Source: Desulfovibrio sp.
GTDB taxonomy: Bacteria; Desulfobacterota; Desulfovibrionia; Desulfovibrionales; Desulfovibrionaceae
DNA length: 64,000 nucleotides
Assembly (NCBI GenBank): GCA_031272405.1
Contig: JAISTW010000047.1
Coordinates: 1 to 64,000, forward strand
Reading direction: 5' to 3'
Shown here piece after piece: positions 41,007-50,322 of the stretch (positions within the stretch are counted from its first letter, which is position 1; every line of letters starts with the position of its first letter). The notes beneath the pieces are model-generated. The model searched no databases. It was given only the letters and a program-made list of their open reading frames with translations, and was not told the origin of the DNA. The translations under genes and the position numbers were made by a program.

Positions 41007-41798
41007 GTGAACACGGGAATCACAGTCATAAAATACGGCGGTCACGCCATGACGGACGGGGCATTGGCCGCGGCTTTCGCCGCCGACATCGCCGCCCTGT
41101 CCGGGGCAGGCGGGCGTTTTGTCGTCGTCCACGGCGGCGGCCCGCAGATTACGGATCTGTTGGGACGGTTGCGCGTGGAGAGCCGCTTTGTGGACGGTTT
41201 GCGCGTGACGGACGCCGAAACCATGCGGGTTGTGGAAATGGCCCTGTGCGGCGAAGTCAACAAGGCTGTGGTCAGCGCCTTCGCGCAACGGGGGGTGCGC
41301 GCCGTCGGCCTGAGCGGTCGTGACGGCGGCCTGCTGCGGGCTGTGGTCAAAAATCCCGCCCTCGGGCTGGTCGGACAGGTGCGCTCCGTGGACGCCGCTG
41401 TGCTGGAATGCCTGCTGAATGGCGGTTTTACGCCTGTTGTGGCGCCGGTCGGCGCCGGCCCCGAAGGTCAGGCTTTGAACATCAACGCCGACACTGCCGC
41501 CGGGGCCATTGCCGGGGCCCTGAAGGCCGCCGCCTTTGTGCTTGTTTCCGACGTGCCCGGCGTTCTGGGGCCGGACAAAAGCCTCCTCCCGAGCCTGGAC
41601 AGGGCCGGGGCGGAGCGGCTCAGGGCCGAGGGCGTCATCTCCGGCGGCATGATCCCCAAGGTGGAGGCCTGCCTCCACGCCCTTGACGCCGGTTGCGGGA
41701 GCGCCCTCATTCTGGACGGCCGCGCGCCTTCCAGCCTGCGTCGCTTTTTGACAGCCGGCGAGCCTTTGGGCACACGAATCACGTCCCGCGCGGCATAG
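41007..41798 (+). CDS. argB: Acetylglutamate kinase
   Basis: Phosphorylates N-acetylglutamate, the second step of arginine synthesis. A 263-residue protein from GTG 41007 with AGGGGGG upstream. The amino-acid kinase fold shows IKYGGHAM at the N-terminus, VVVHGGGPQI for the phosphate loop and LNINADTAAGAIAGAL. ISGGMIPKVEACLHAL is the usual C-terminal nucleotide region. The more common KYGG-N motif is KYGGHAM here. The other arg genes are not nearby. It is convergent with the Skp-like lipoprotein gene. Confidence 0.94.
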   Translation: MNTGITVIKYGGHAMTDGALAAAFAADIAALSGAGGRFVVVHGGGPQITDLLGRLRVESRFVDGLRVTDAETMRVVEMALCGEVNKAVVSAFAQRGVRAVGLSGRDGGLLRAVVKNPALGLVGQVRSVDAAVLECLLNGGFTPVVAPVGAGPEGQALNINADTAAGAIAGALKAAAFVLVSDVPGVLGPDKSLLPSLDRAGAERLRAEGVISGGMIPKVEACLHALDAGCGSALILDGRAPSSLRRFLTAGEPLGTRITSRAA

Positions 41799-41810
41799 AG
41801 CCGGTTGGTT

Positions 41811-42398
41811 TTACCGCGCGGCCGGACGCAGATTCTTTTTCGGCTCGTTTTTGCCCTGCTCCCTTTGCGCTCCCGCGGGTTGTTCCGGCGGGCTGACCGT
41901 GACCACAGGCAGATCGGGAAATTTCACCTTTTTGGTGTTCATGGCCTCCATGACCGTCATGGTGATGTCGTGGGTTCCGCTGGCGTCCAGCAGGTTCTGC
42001 AGGGCTATGACGGCGACGGCCTTGTTCGTCTGCCGCCACTTTTTGACTTCCTCCACCAAGAGGTTGTGGACGATCTGCCGCACCTGGGCTTCCTCGGCCC
42101 GTATCTGCTGCTGCAGCGTCTGCAGCCCGTTGGCCAGCGTCACGCGGCGCTGCTCCGGCGGCTCGTTCTTCGACGCCTCCTGCAACTGCTTCCAGCCGTC
42201 CTGCAAACGCGCTGTGGCCGCTTCCAGATGGCTAATGCCTTCCTTGGCCGCGCGGGAATCACGCATCACGCGTTCCACGTCCACCACAGCCAGGGTCAGG
42301 GTCTGGTGGCCCTTGTCTTCGCTTTTCCAGCAACCGCAGATCAGCAGGGGCAGGGCCAGCAGCGCGGTCAGGAGAATGTGTCGCATATCCACACGCAT
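41811..42398 (-). CDS. Skp/OmpH-like lipoprotein downstream of the autotransporter
   Basis: A 195-residue lipoprotein with a short signal and lipidation at Cys23 (LLICGC). The mature part starts LAVVDVERVMRDSRAAKEG, the usual first strand of Skp/OmpH, followed by a long helical region (residues 58-120) and a strand-rich end (KKVKFPDLPVVTV). Skp is a soluble periplasmic trimer that holds unfolded outer-membrane proteins. Here the protein is predicted to be lipid-anchored. The gene starts 9 bases after the autotransporter stop, and its AAGGA ribosome site overlaps that stop, so translation is coupled. Inferred: a dedicated chaperone or periplasmic partner for the autotransporter. Confidence 0.75.
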   Translation of the reverse strand: MRVDMRHILLTALLALPLLICGCWKSEDKGHQTLTLAVVDVERVMRDSRAAKEGISHLEAATARLQDGWKQLQEASKNEPPEQRRVTLANGLQTLQQQIRAEEAQVRQIVHNLLVEEVKKWRQTNKAVAVIALQNLLDASGTHDITMTVMEAMNTKKVKFPDLPVVTVSPPEQPAGAQREQGKNEPKKNLRPAAR

Positions 42399-42407
42399 CT
42401 CCCGTCC

Positions 42408-45400
42408 TTAAAATTCCACCCGGAACGTGCCGAACAGGGCGTGGTTGGTGTTGTGCTCCGAGGCGATGAGGTTGTAGTTCAGGCCAAAGGAGACCGTGTC
42501 GTTGCCGAATTCCAGACCAACGCCGCCCATGTAGGAGACGTAATCCATAACCCGGTTTTCCATCTCGGCCTTGCCGTCCGTTCCGGTGAAGCGCACCTTG
42601 GTCTTGTTTTCCAGGTCGCCCGCGGCGGGTATGACGGCCAGATCCAGGCTCGGTTTGACGCGCCAGCCGTTGCCGGTGCTGATGGGTTTGGAGATGGCCA
42701 CGCCCACGGGGAATGTCCAGATGTTCTGGCTGACCCGGTCCGCCTTGAGCACAGTGCTGTCGCTCTTGACGCTGTGGGCGTCCGTGACCAGGTTGGTGTA
42801 GCGCGCGCCCGCGTGCGGGATGACGTCAACAACCGGGGTGACGATCTTGTATTCGGCGCGCAGGCCAGCGCTCACCGCGTGGGACTGGATGTCCGACTTC
42901 AGATCGCGCATGGCCATGCCCCTGGACAGTTCCTGTTTCACGTTGTTCCACACGCTGGTGTAGGTGAGGTCAGCGGTGAGGCCGAAGTTGCGGGCCGTCA
43001 TGCCGGCGTAGGCGCCCAGGCCCCAGAAGTTGAAGTGGTTGGTGGTTTCCGCCAGGTCGCCGCCGCCGGAGGCGTAGCCGCCGCCCATGTGGGCCGTGAC
43101 GCCGAAGCGGGCCGTGTTGGCCACAGTGTAGTCCGCGCCCACGGCAACACCGCCCAGGCCGCCGCTGTAGTCCTGCTTGAAGGTGTCCCCGGCCTTGATT
43201 TCATGTCCGTTGGCGCTCTGGTAGAGCGGAATGGCCCAGAGGGCCAGGCCGAGCTTGTGCGCGCCGGGGCTTTCCAGCGTGCCGTCAGCGCGCACGGCGC
43301 GCAGGCCGGAATGGGGCTGGGCCAGGGAGGTGCGTTGGGTTATCGCGCCGCCGGCCGCGTTGTTTGCGGCTAGGGTCATGGGCGCCACCGCGCCGAGCTG
43401 GGCAAAGCGGGCCGCGCTTTCTATGGTGATGGTCGCGGATTTGGGGTCGTTGCCCAGGCCGATATTGCGGGTCGCGTCCCAGGCAGTGGCGCGGGACAGG
43501 AAGCGCACCCCGGCCGCATTGGCATCCATATTTTCACGGCCGTTCACAAGGTACATATTGTCAACGATGTGGACGAGTTGATCGTCAAGGTCAGGCAGCC
43601 AGTTTTTTGCGGAATTGAATTTTGCTTCAAACCAGCCGTCGTGGCCAGCGGCGCGCGTCAGGACAATGCTTCTGGATTGCGTGCTCAGGTTGCTTCCGTT
43701 CCAACCGGTGCTGGCCGCGTAGGCGGCGGCATCCAGGTTGATGTTATCGCCCAGAACTATGTAGGTTTGGTTTATTTGGGCGTCAGCAATGCGCAATTTT
43801 GCGCCGTTGTACACTGTCGCCTGCGTGGCGGCAGTGGCGGACAGGGCTTCATTGGCTCCCAGGGCGGCGTCGCCTCTCACGACCAGCAGAGAATTGCCCG
43901 CGAAAGTGATTGTTGGCGAATTAGAGTTGAATGCGTCATTAAGTGCTGTATTAAGCGCATTGTAATTCATGCCACCGTCCACGATCAGGCTGTACCCTGT
44001 TCCTGCGCTATAGCCCAGGCGCATGGGATTGTATATGCCCAGGGCCGCCTGAACACCGTTCTGGGTCAGACCTTTGCCGTTTGTGACTTGGTTAACTTGA
44101 TCCGCCAGCCAAGTCAGATCAGGCGTACCAAGGGTCAACATGGAATTTTGTCCAACTCCCACGCCGCCATCAATAACGTTGGTGCCATTGTTGAAGTTCC
44201 CAATGCCGACTTTGTTCGGGCCGTCAGCTGCCCAAGACGGGTCAACAATGAGGTTGCCGCTATTGAGTGCCAAAGTGCGAACCTGCAAAGTGCTGGCTTT
44301 TGTGTCCTGTGTTGTGCCAACAGCAATTGTATGACCTGCTGAGCCTTGCATGTTAACAATAATAGCATGTGTACCTTGGTTTATGTTGACATCATCGTTG
44401 AATTTGGCATTCATGATAGCAACAGTAGAGTCTTCGAATAATGTATGACCATTAAAGGCAGAAGTTGCGCCAAATGCGGACGGAGTAGGATTTTGTGTGT
44501 AGAGAATTTCATGGAGATTGGCATCTTTTGGTATAATGGCAAGAGTACTGTTTTTAACTTTTGTCTCGCCAGAAACATCCATTTGATGCGCGATAATGAT
44601 ACTTTCGTTCTCGGCAGTAAAGCCAGTGGTCGAAATTTTGGTAGCTCCTACGGCGCTGTTCATCGCACTTAGCTGATCAGCTATAATAGAATTCGCGATA
44701 AGAGTGCTTTTATTGTCCAAAGTAATATTATGCGAGTTCAGATTCTTACCATAAGTCTCCAAATCAGTGAAGACTTGTTGAAGATCAGAATAGACTTTCT
44801 CAGCATTAGCTGGATTAACCACAGTGCTATTGCTGCTCAATGTTTTTACATCATTGACAATTTTCTCAGAGGCAGCAGGGTCAGGATTAAACAAGACCAA
44901 GCTGCTGCCATTGACAACCTCAACATTTTGCAGCTTTTCTGTTGCGCCTATATCGCCAGCAAATAATATGCTGCCGTCTGTGACTTTGATAATTCCTTTG
45001 TCGGCAATTTCTGTAGTAATGTCGCCTGTCGTGACTTTGCTGGGGCTGACCTGACCGTTTGCCGCAGTAAAGCCGCTGACATTGAGTTGGGAATCACCTC
45101 CATCGTTCCGTAAGGTTACATCTGCAACGCGGCTGCCAAGCTCAACTGCCGGGTCAGACTGTAGCGTTACCTGGCCCGCTCCTATGCTCAGGTTGCCGGC
45201 CTCACCTACATGTGTAGTAGGATCAACTTCTTTAGCCACCAGAAGAGAGTAGCCTTCATTGTCATGGGCTAGAATTTCTGCATCATTCTTATTCGGGTTG
45301 TAGCTGCCCGTGAGCGTAAGGTTATTGTTGCCGTTTTTGAGCGTGGTAGCGCCGACAGTCAGTTCAACTCCAGCCGCTTTCTCAAGCCCTACGTTGACGC

Positions 45401-48400
45401 TGGCAGCAGGCTCGGGCACATCTTTAACGATAATATCACCGGTGTTCTCCCCGGAATCATAGTTTTTAAAATTCCCAAGGTTGTTGTCAGCAATTGTTTG
45501 GTTTACAGTGTCGTAGTCGATACGACGATCAACAGCTCCTGCCACAAGATTCACGTCCACTCTCGCTTGATTTAAATCAATCATGTTGGCGGAGTCACTC
45601 GCACCAAGCAGATTTTCTTTCAGGTCACCAAGTTGAGTTGTGGTAAGAGGATCGGCACCCAAATCCTTAAGCGAGATTGTACCGCCATTGTTGGATGCGG
45701 TGACTATCTGGCCGTCATAACCGTTACCATCCAGCACATCAACTAATGTTTTGCCAGAGTTATCCTGCATTGAGGCGGCGGTAGTAACCAGCTCCGCCTT
45801 GTCGTCCAGCACGATGTTGCCGCCGGCGCTGGAAGACACCAAAGCGCCGTTGCTGACGTCCAGCGTTGCTCCGTTGGCGATGGTGAGAGCGTCAGAACCT
45901 GAAGTGGAGCTTGCGATGTTGATGGTGGAGCCGGAACCCTCTTTCAGGCTCCAGTCCCCGCCGTTGACGTTCATTTTGCCCGTATTCTCAACGGATACGT
46001 TGCCGTTGATCACGCCCGCGTCATTCTTGCCGGTTTGGCCAAGTTCCAGGCTGCCGATGTCGCTGGCATTGTCGCTGATGACCAGCGTTGGGCCAGTATT
46101 GCGATTTTTGTCCAGCACATTGAGGCCGGACTGCGCGGACAGTGTGCCGGAAGCGACCGTAAGCTTCAGGGTTGCGGGGTCGGTGCCGTCAGCGTCGCTT
46201 TGCCGCGCGTTCAGGATATCGGCGTATATCGCGCCCTGCCCGATGTCCAAAGTGGAGTCGCCGCTGGGGGCAAGTTTGAGGGTAATTTCGCTGGGCTCGC
46301 CCGACACTTCATCCTTGCTTGTGACAGAACCGCCCTCTCCGAGATATATGCCTTCCGTCGTCGGATCGGTTGCGTCGGCTTTATGAAGAGCCCGCACATC
46401 AAGCCAGGCGCCGCCGTCATCGCCCGCCGCCTCTTTCGCGGCGGAGTCGTATGTCACAACAAGCGTCCCGCCATCATTCCCCACCCGGACCGCAACGTCG
46501 CCTGGTGTGCTGGAGACATCGTTCAACTGTTTTTCGCTGACCGTAAGCGTTGCGGGGGTTGCGGTGCCGGGCGCGCTGTTGACCGTGAAAAGCGTGGCTG
46601 AGGCGTGATCAACATCCAGAGTTGTCTCTGAAATGTCCAGATCCGATTGCACATCAATTTTCCCAGAGCCTGAAAGCGACAGTGAGGAGTTGGAGTCGAG
46701 TGTAACCGGCCCACCTTTGATGGTCAGAGTGCCATTATTGTTGTTGGCAACAGCGCCGGACAGGGTTTGGCTGCCGGTTTGGGCGAAGGTCAGATAGGAG
46801 TTGTTGTTTATGTCTCCTGCATAGTTGTTGCCGGTTACGGAATTATTGTCGGAATCCATTGTGCCTGTGATGGTCAGTGTCCCTACTCCGTCCTTTGTCA
46901 GGCTTCCGGAACCGGATATGCCGCCGGACAGGGTCTGGTTACTGATCTGGTTGAAGGTCAAAGCGCCGTCGTTGACGATGCCGCCTGCATAGTCGCCGTC
47001 GTGCGTGGTAATCGTCGTCCCGTTATAAGTATCGCCCAGGGTGCCGGTGACATTGAGCGTTGCGCCCTCACCGACATTCGTGCCGCCCGTGTATGTGTTG
47101 TTGCCGGCCAGGGTCAGCGTGTTCGTTCCGTTTTGGGTCAGCGTGCCGGAACCGGAGACAACCCCGGACAGGATCTGGTTCTCGGTCTGATTATTATTTT
47201 TGAAGATCAGCGCGCCGTCGTTGGCTATCGCCCCGTGGTAGTCATATCCAGCGGTGTCAGCATTGGAATCCAGCGTGCCGCCGACGCTGACCGTGCCTGC
47301 GTTGATGGTTGTATTGCCGCCGTAGGTATTGAGGCCGTTCAGATGAAGCGTGCCCGCGCCGTTTTTGACGACAAAGCCATTCGCTCCGGCTATGCCGTCC
47401 GCATCTGTAATTGTCCTGAGAGGAGCGGCGTCGAATGTCGCTGTGGCGCCCTCGGCCAACATGATGGAGTTTCGAGTTTCAACACCGTTGTTTACGACTT
47501 TGTTGCCGCTGAAGGTGACATTATTGACTACCGCTCTGACTTCGATATCTTTGTTCGTCCAGATGGCGCCGCCCTGGGCCGTACCGTTGGTACTCACGGC
47601 GCTGTTGCCGGTGAAAGTCGAGTCCTTGACGGTAATTTTCTCATTGACGGGAGTTTCCAGATTCATCCAGATCGCTCCGCCCTGGGCGTAGCTGGCGGTG
47701 CCGGACGCCTTGTTTTCAGCCGTGTTGCCGGTAAACTCCGTGTTGTCAATAAGAGCGGATTCAACTTTTCCATTGCTTGTCGCCAGAATGGCCATTGCGC
47801 CGCCCGCGGCTGTGCTGGCTCCCACGCCGCCGACAACGACTTGCGCCGTGTTGCCGGTAAAGGAGGAATCGGACACGGTCAGGGTGAGAGCGTTGGCAGG
47901 GTCGCTCGGCGTTGGGCCGGTGTTGTCTTCCACAATGTAGAGGCCGCCGCCCCGCACATTGATATTGTCGGCGCTGTCTGGTGTGCCGGGGAAAACGCGC
48001 TGGGCCGTGTTGTTCAAAAACTCGGTGTAGGTTATGCTGACCTTTGTGTTCTGATTCTCGGTGTCGCCGATGTACAGGGCGCCGCCGCCGGCATAGCCGC
48101 CGCCGTCGGATGTGGCCGTGTTGCTGTCGAATGTGACTTTTTCTGTTGCTGTTCCGGTGATTTCCACAGTCGGGAAGGCGCTGACGTGCGCGCCGCCGCC
48201 GAGGGCAGAGAAGGCGTTTGAATCCGAGTTGTTGACTGCGTCGTAGCCCTTCTGCGTCGCCTGATTCTCCGTGAAGTTCGCGCCACCGGTAATGTAGAAG
48301 GAACTGCCGCCGCCGGTCCCGGAGACGTACAGACCGCCGCCCACACCGAGGGAAGCTGATGACCCGCCGTCAACGCTTACATTATTGGTGTGTTGTAATG

Positions 48401-48995
48401 TAAAGTTGCTGAGTTCGAGTTTGCCGAGAACAGCCTGAACAGCAGCAACGCCATAGCTGCCCGCTGGATTCAGGTGGGAGAAAGTGCTGGCATTGCCGTC
48501 AGCCGCCCGGCCGTCCAGCACAAGATTGGAAAGCGTAACATCTTTGGCGTTGGCGATGCTCAACAGACGGTTGGGTTTTGCGGACGTGGCTATCTCGTAT
48601 TGTATCTTCAGGGAAGCTCCGTTTGAAAGTACGCCGTCAAGGCTCAGGTCGTGCCCGCCGCCATTCCAATATAAACTACCATTACTTGAAGTCGGCGCAT
48701 ATTGAACAGTCCCGCTGCCCGTAAATGTGATGGCCTTGTCGCCGTTGGCGGGATTAACGTCAGGCACGGGAGTGTTGTTCATAATCTGCTGGCGCAGCGC
48801 AGTCCGTGTGTCTGTATTTACCTCGACAGCCCGCGCAAGTCCGGATCCGCCCAGAATCAGCGCGGCCGCCAGCAGGACGACGGCCGCCCATTTCCGGCGG
48901 CGCAGCCGCCGCGCGGTTCCGCCCGCATCCTGAAACACGGTTGAAGCATTCTGTGAACTCTCCGACGGCAACGCTCTCACAATATCTGTCAACAT
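42408..48995 (-). CDS. Large autotransporter (type Va) with beta-helix passenger
   Basis: A 2195-residue surface protein. AAGGA lies upstream of ATG 48995. The signal peptide is long (about 56 residues), with an N-terminal extension, RRLRRRKW and a hydrophobic core ending ARA. Residues of about 80-550 are pectin-lyase-like repeats with many FTGNTA and FSGNK motifs. Several PATR repeats (for example TLTLAGNNTYTGGTNVGEG) follow at about 560-760. The passenger continues to about 1900. The C-terminal beta-barrel ends in the aromatic FRVEF required for BAM insertion. Base composition changes inside the gene: the part coding for roughly residues 1130-1540 is much richer in A+T than both ends. Function is probably adhesion or aggregation; no enzyme domain is visible. 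Confidence 0.9.
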   Translation of the reverse strand: MLTDIVRALPSESSQNASTVFQDAGGTARRLRRRKWAAVVLLAAALILGGSGLARAVEVNTDTRTALRQQIMNNTPVPDVNPANGDKAITFTGSGTVQYAPTSSNGSLYWNGGGHDLSLDGVLSNGASLKIQYEIATSAKPNRLLSIANAKDVTLSNLVLDGRAADGNASTFSHLNPAGSYGVAAVQAVLGKLELSNFTLQHTNNVSVDGGSSASLGVGGGLYVSGTGGGSSFYITGGANFTENQATQKGYDAVNNSDSNAFSALGGGAHVSAFPTVEITGTATEKVTFDSNTATSDGGGYAGGGALYIGDTENQNTKVSITYTEFLNNTAQRVFPGTPDSADNINVRGGGLYIVEDNTGPTPSDPANALTLTVSDSSFTGNTAQVVVGGVGASTAAGGAMAILATSNGKVESALIDNTEFTGNTAENKASGTASYAQGGAIWMNLETPVNEKITVKDSTFTGNSAVSTNGTAQGGAIWTNKDIEVRAVVNNVTFSGNKVVNNGVETRNSIMLAEGATATFDAAPLRTITDADGIAGANGFVVKNGAGTLHLNGLNTYGGNTTINAGTVSVGGTLDSNADTAGYDYHGAIANDGALIFKNNNQTENQILSGVVSGSGTLTQNGTNTLTLAGNNTYTGGTNVGEGATLNVTGTLGDTYNGTTITTHDGDYAGGIVNDGALTFNQISNQTLSGGISGSGSLTKDGVGTLTITGTMDSDNNSVTGNNYAGDINNNSYLTFAQTGSQTLSGAVANNNNGTLTIKGGPVTLDSNSSLSLSGSGKIDVQSDLDISETTLDVDHASATLFTVNSAPGTATPATLTVSEKQLNDVSSTPGDVAVRVGNDGGTLVVTYDSAAKEAAGDDGGAWLDVRALHKADATDPTTEGIYLGEGGSVTSKDEVSGEPSEITLKLAPSGDSTLDIGQGAIYADILNARQSDADGTDPATLKLTVASGTLSAQSGLNVLDKNRNTGPTLVISDNASDIGSLELGQTGKNDAGVINGNVSVENTGKMNVNGGDWSLKEGSGSTINIASSTSGSDALTIANGATLDVSNGALVSSSAGGNIVLDDKAELVTTAASMQDNSGKTLVDVLDGNGYDGQIVTASNNGGTISLKDLGADPLTTTQLGDLKENLLGASDSANMIDLNQARVDVNLVAGAVDRRIDYDTVNQTIADNNLGNFKNYDSGENTGDIIVKDVPEPAASVNVGLEKAAGVELTVGATTLKNGNNNLTLTGSYNPNKNDAEILAHDNEGYSLLVAKEVDPTTHVGEAGNLSIGAGQVTLQSDPAVELGSRVADVTLRNDGGDSQLNVSGFTAANGQVSPSKVTTGDITTEIADKGIIKVTDGSILFAGDIGATEKLQNVEVVNGSSLVLFNPDPAASEKIVNDVKTLSSNSTVVNPANAEKVYSDLQQVFTDLETYGKNLNSHNITLDNKSTLIANSIIADQLSAMNSAVGATKISTTGFTAENESIIIAHQMDVSGETKVKNSTLAIIPKDANLHEILYTQNPTPSAFGATSAFNGHTLFEDSTVAIMNAKFNDDVNINQGTHAIIVNMQGSAGHTIAVGTTQDTKASTLQVRTLALNSGNLIVDPSWAADGPNKVGIGNFNNGTNVIDGGVGVGQNSMLTLGTPDLTWLADQVNQVTNGKGLTQNGVQAALGIYNPMRLGYSAGTGYSLIVDGGMNYNALNTALNDAFNSNSPTITFAGNSLLVVRGDAALGANEALSATAATQATVYNGAKLRIADAQINQTYIVLGDNINLDAAAYAASTGWNGSNLSTQSRSIVLTRAAGHDGWFEAKFNSAKNWLPDLDDQLVHIVDNMYLVNGRENMDANAAGVRFLSRATAWDATRNIGLGNDPKSATITIESAARFAQLGAVAPMTLAANNAAGGAITQRTSLAQPHSGLRAVRADGTLESPGAHKLGLALWAIPLYQSANGHEIKAGDTFKQDYSGGLGGVAVGADYTVANTARFGVTAHMGGGYASGGGDLAETTNHFNFWGLGAYAGMTARNFGLTADLTYTSVWNNVKQELSRGMAMRDLKSDIQSHAVSAGLRAEYKIVTPVVDVIPHAGARYTNLVTDAHSVKSDSTVLKADRVSQNIWTFPVGVAISKPISTGNGWRVKPSLDLAVIPAAGDLENKTKVRFTGTDGKAEMENRVMDYVSYMGGVGLEFGNDTVSFGLNYNLIASEHNTNHALFGTFRVEF

Positions 48996-49325
48996 GGCGC
49001 ATTCCTTGTATATGGGCCGCGGGTTGCGCGGACCGAAACTGTTCGTGGCTGTTCAAATCCGTCAAGCACTGTCGGGCGGCTCCTCCGCCCTGAATCGTGT
49101 GAGACAAAAAGTTTGTAGACGGCGCAATAAATGTCAACGGCGAAATTTTGTTAAACTTTAGCATGAAGAGCGGGAAAAAACAAAAATTTTTTTGAGAAAT
49201 CAAACCGCGTTGCGGAAACAGAGTGCCCATTGCGGATAAAACAGGCCGCTGCTCAGCGCGGGACGGGACTTTGCGGCAATGGCCCCGCGAACGAAGACTG
49301 TGGCCTTGCGTTCAGAAAAGAGGGA
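48996..49325 (-). promoter_or_regulatory. Leader and promoter region of the autotransporter gene
   Basis: A 330-base gene-free stretch. On the minus strand, TTGACA (49132-49137), a 17-base spacer and AAACTT (49109-49114) make a candidate promoter with a weak -10 box, giving a leader of about 110 bases. The leader has a GC hairpin, GGGCGG-AGGAG-CCGCCC (49074-49090), and a GAACAG direct repeat. The part from 49140 to 49210 is AT-rich. From 49210 to 49325 I see nothing coding. Confidence 0.4.
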
Positions 49326-50318
49326 TCAGAGGGTGCAATAATAGTACAGCGCCGTCATCACAATCATGCTTGCGGCCCGCAGGGCCTGGTTGGCGCAGAC
49401 AAGCTTCAGGGCCAGGGCGGGGCGGAAAATGCCGGAGTAGACCGGCAGTTGGTGGCGCAGGGCGCGCACCGGCGTGGAGAGAATATTGCCGGCCATCAGG
49501 GCCAGGACGATGTCGCGCGGGCTCAGGGCGCCGTGTTGCAGGGCAAAGCCGGCCGCGCCCAGAGCCGCGCCGAATTCCGCCGCCAGATGCAGGGCGATGA
49601 CGCTCGCGGCTTCGGGCTTGAGAAAGCCGAGCCAAGCGATATGCGCGGACAGCCAGGCCTCCAGCAGGGCGAATTGCCCGGTGCGCTGCAAGACGTACAT
49701 GAGCGTGTAGATGGGCACGGTGAACAGAACCAGCCTGACCAGCCTGCGCGTGAAACGCCGCCAGGCCGTGCCCAGCGCGTCCTGAAAGGTTTCCCGAAGC
49801 CGTTTGCCGGAATGCGGAATGCGGGGGGCGGCGTTTGCCTGGTTTGCGGCCGGCTGGGGCGCGGGCAGGGTCAGCGCGCCCAGGGCGATGGTAAAGCCGG
49901 TGCGGGCGGCGGCGGCCAGCAGGGTCAGGCCCACATAGACCGCGGCAGGCCGCCCCAGCGCGGGCCAGGCCAGCAGAAAAATGGAGGGCGTGTGCATCAG
50001 ATAGGCGGGCAGGCTGTTGAAGAGGTTGGCCAGGGTCAGTTCCCTGCCTGAAATCCGCCCCTCGCTGTGGGCATGGGCCAAAAGACTGTTGGCGGCCGCC
50101 GGGGCGGCGAAGGCCAGGGCGAACGCCGCGCCGGAGACTTCTCCCAGATGGGCGAGGCGGGCCAGGGGGCGGGTCGGGGCGGCCAGAAAGCGCGCCCAGT
50201 TGAGGGATTCCAGCAGGCCGGCCAGCATCAGACCGGCGGACAAACCGGCCAGCAGGCGCGACAGCGGCAACGCGAGGGAGTGGACAAGCTCGCCGAACAA
50301 ATCCGCGTTTTCGGGCAT
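49326..50318 (-). CDS. Membrane protein with nucleoside-recognition (Gate) domains
   Basis: A 330-residue inner-membrane protein with about eight hydrophobic segments. The N-terminal half has FAAPAAANSLLAHAHSEGRI and LANLFNSLPAYLMHTP, typical of the Gate domain shared by SpmA/SpmB, YjiH and nucleoside transporters. The second half repeats the pattern (LHLAAEFGAALGAAGFAL, LMAGNILSTPVRALRHQLP). Substrate unknown. It lies 4 bases downstream of lapG and appears to be the last gene of the rnhA-lapG unit. Pairing with lapG may simply reflect shared transcription. Confidence 0.78.
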   Translation of the reverse strand: MPENADLFGELVHSLALPLSRLLAGLSAGLMLAGLLESLNWARFLAAPTRPLARLAHLGEVSGAAFALAFAAPAAANSLLAHAHSEGRISGRELTLANLFNSLPAYLMHTPSIFLLAWPALGRPAAVYVGLTLLAAAARTGFTIALGALTLPAPQPAANQANAAPRIPHSGKRLRETFQDALGTAWRRFTRRLVRLVLFTVPIYTLMYVLQRTGQFALLEAWLSAHIAWLGFLKPEAASVIALHLAAEFGAALGAAGFALQHGALSPRDIVLALMAGNILSTPVRALRHQLPVYSGIFRPALALKLVCANQALRAASMIVMTALYYYCTL

Positions 50319-50322
50319 GGCC

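Noticed and set aside
46767-48221. 484-codon plus-strand frame opposite the autotransporter passenger, with a Gly/Ala/Val-rich product
   Set aside because: It arises from the repetitive passenger sequence read in reverse. No ribosome site or domain supports it.
49045-49075. GTTCAAATCC segment that resembles a tRNA T-loop
   Set aside because: The flanking bases do not pair to form a T-stem and no acceptor, D or anticodon arms can be drawn.
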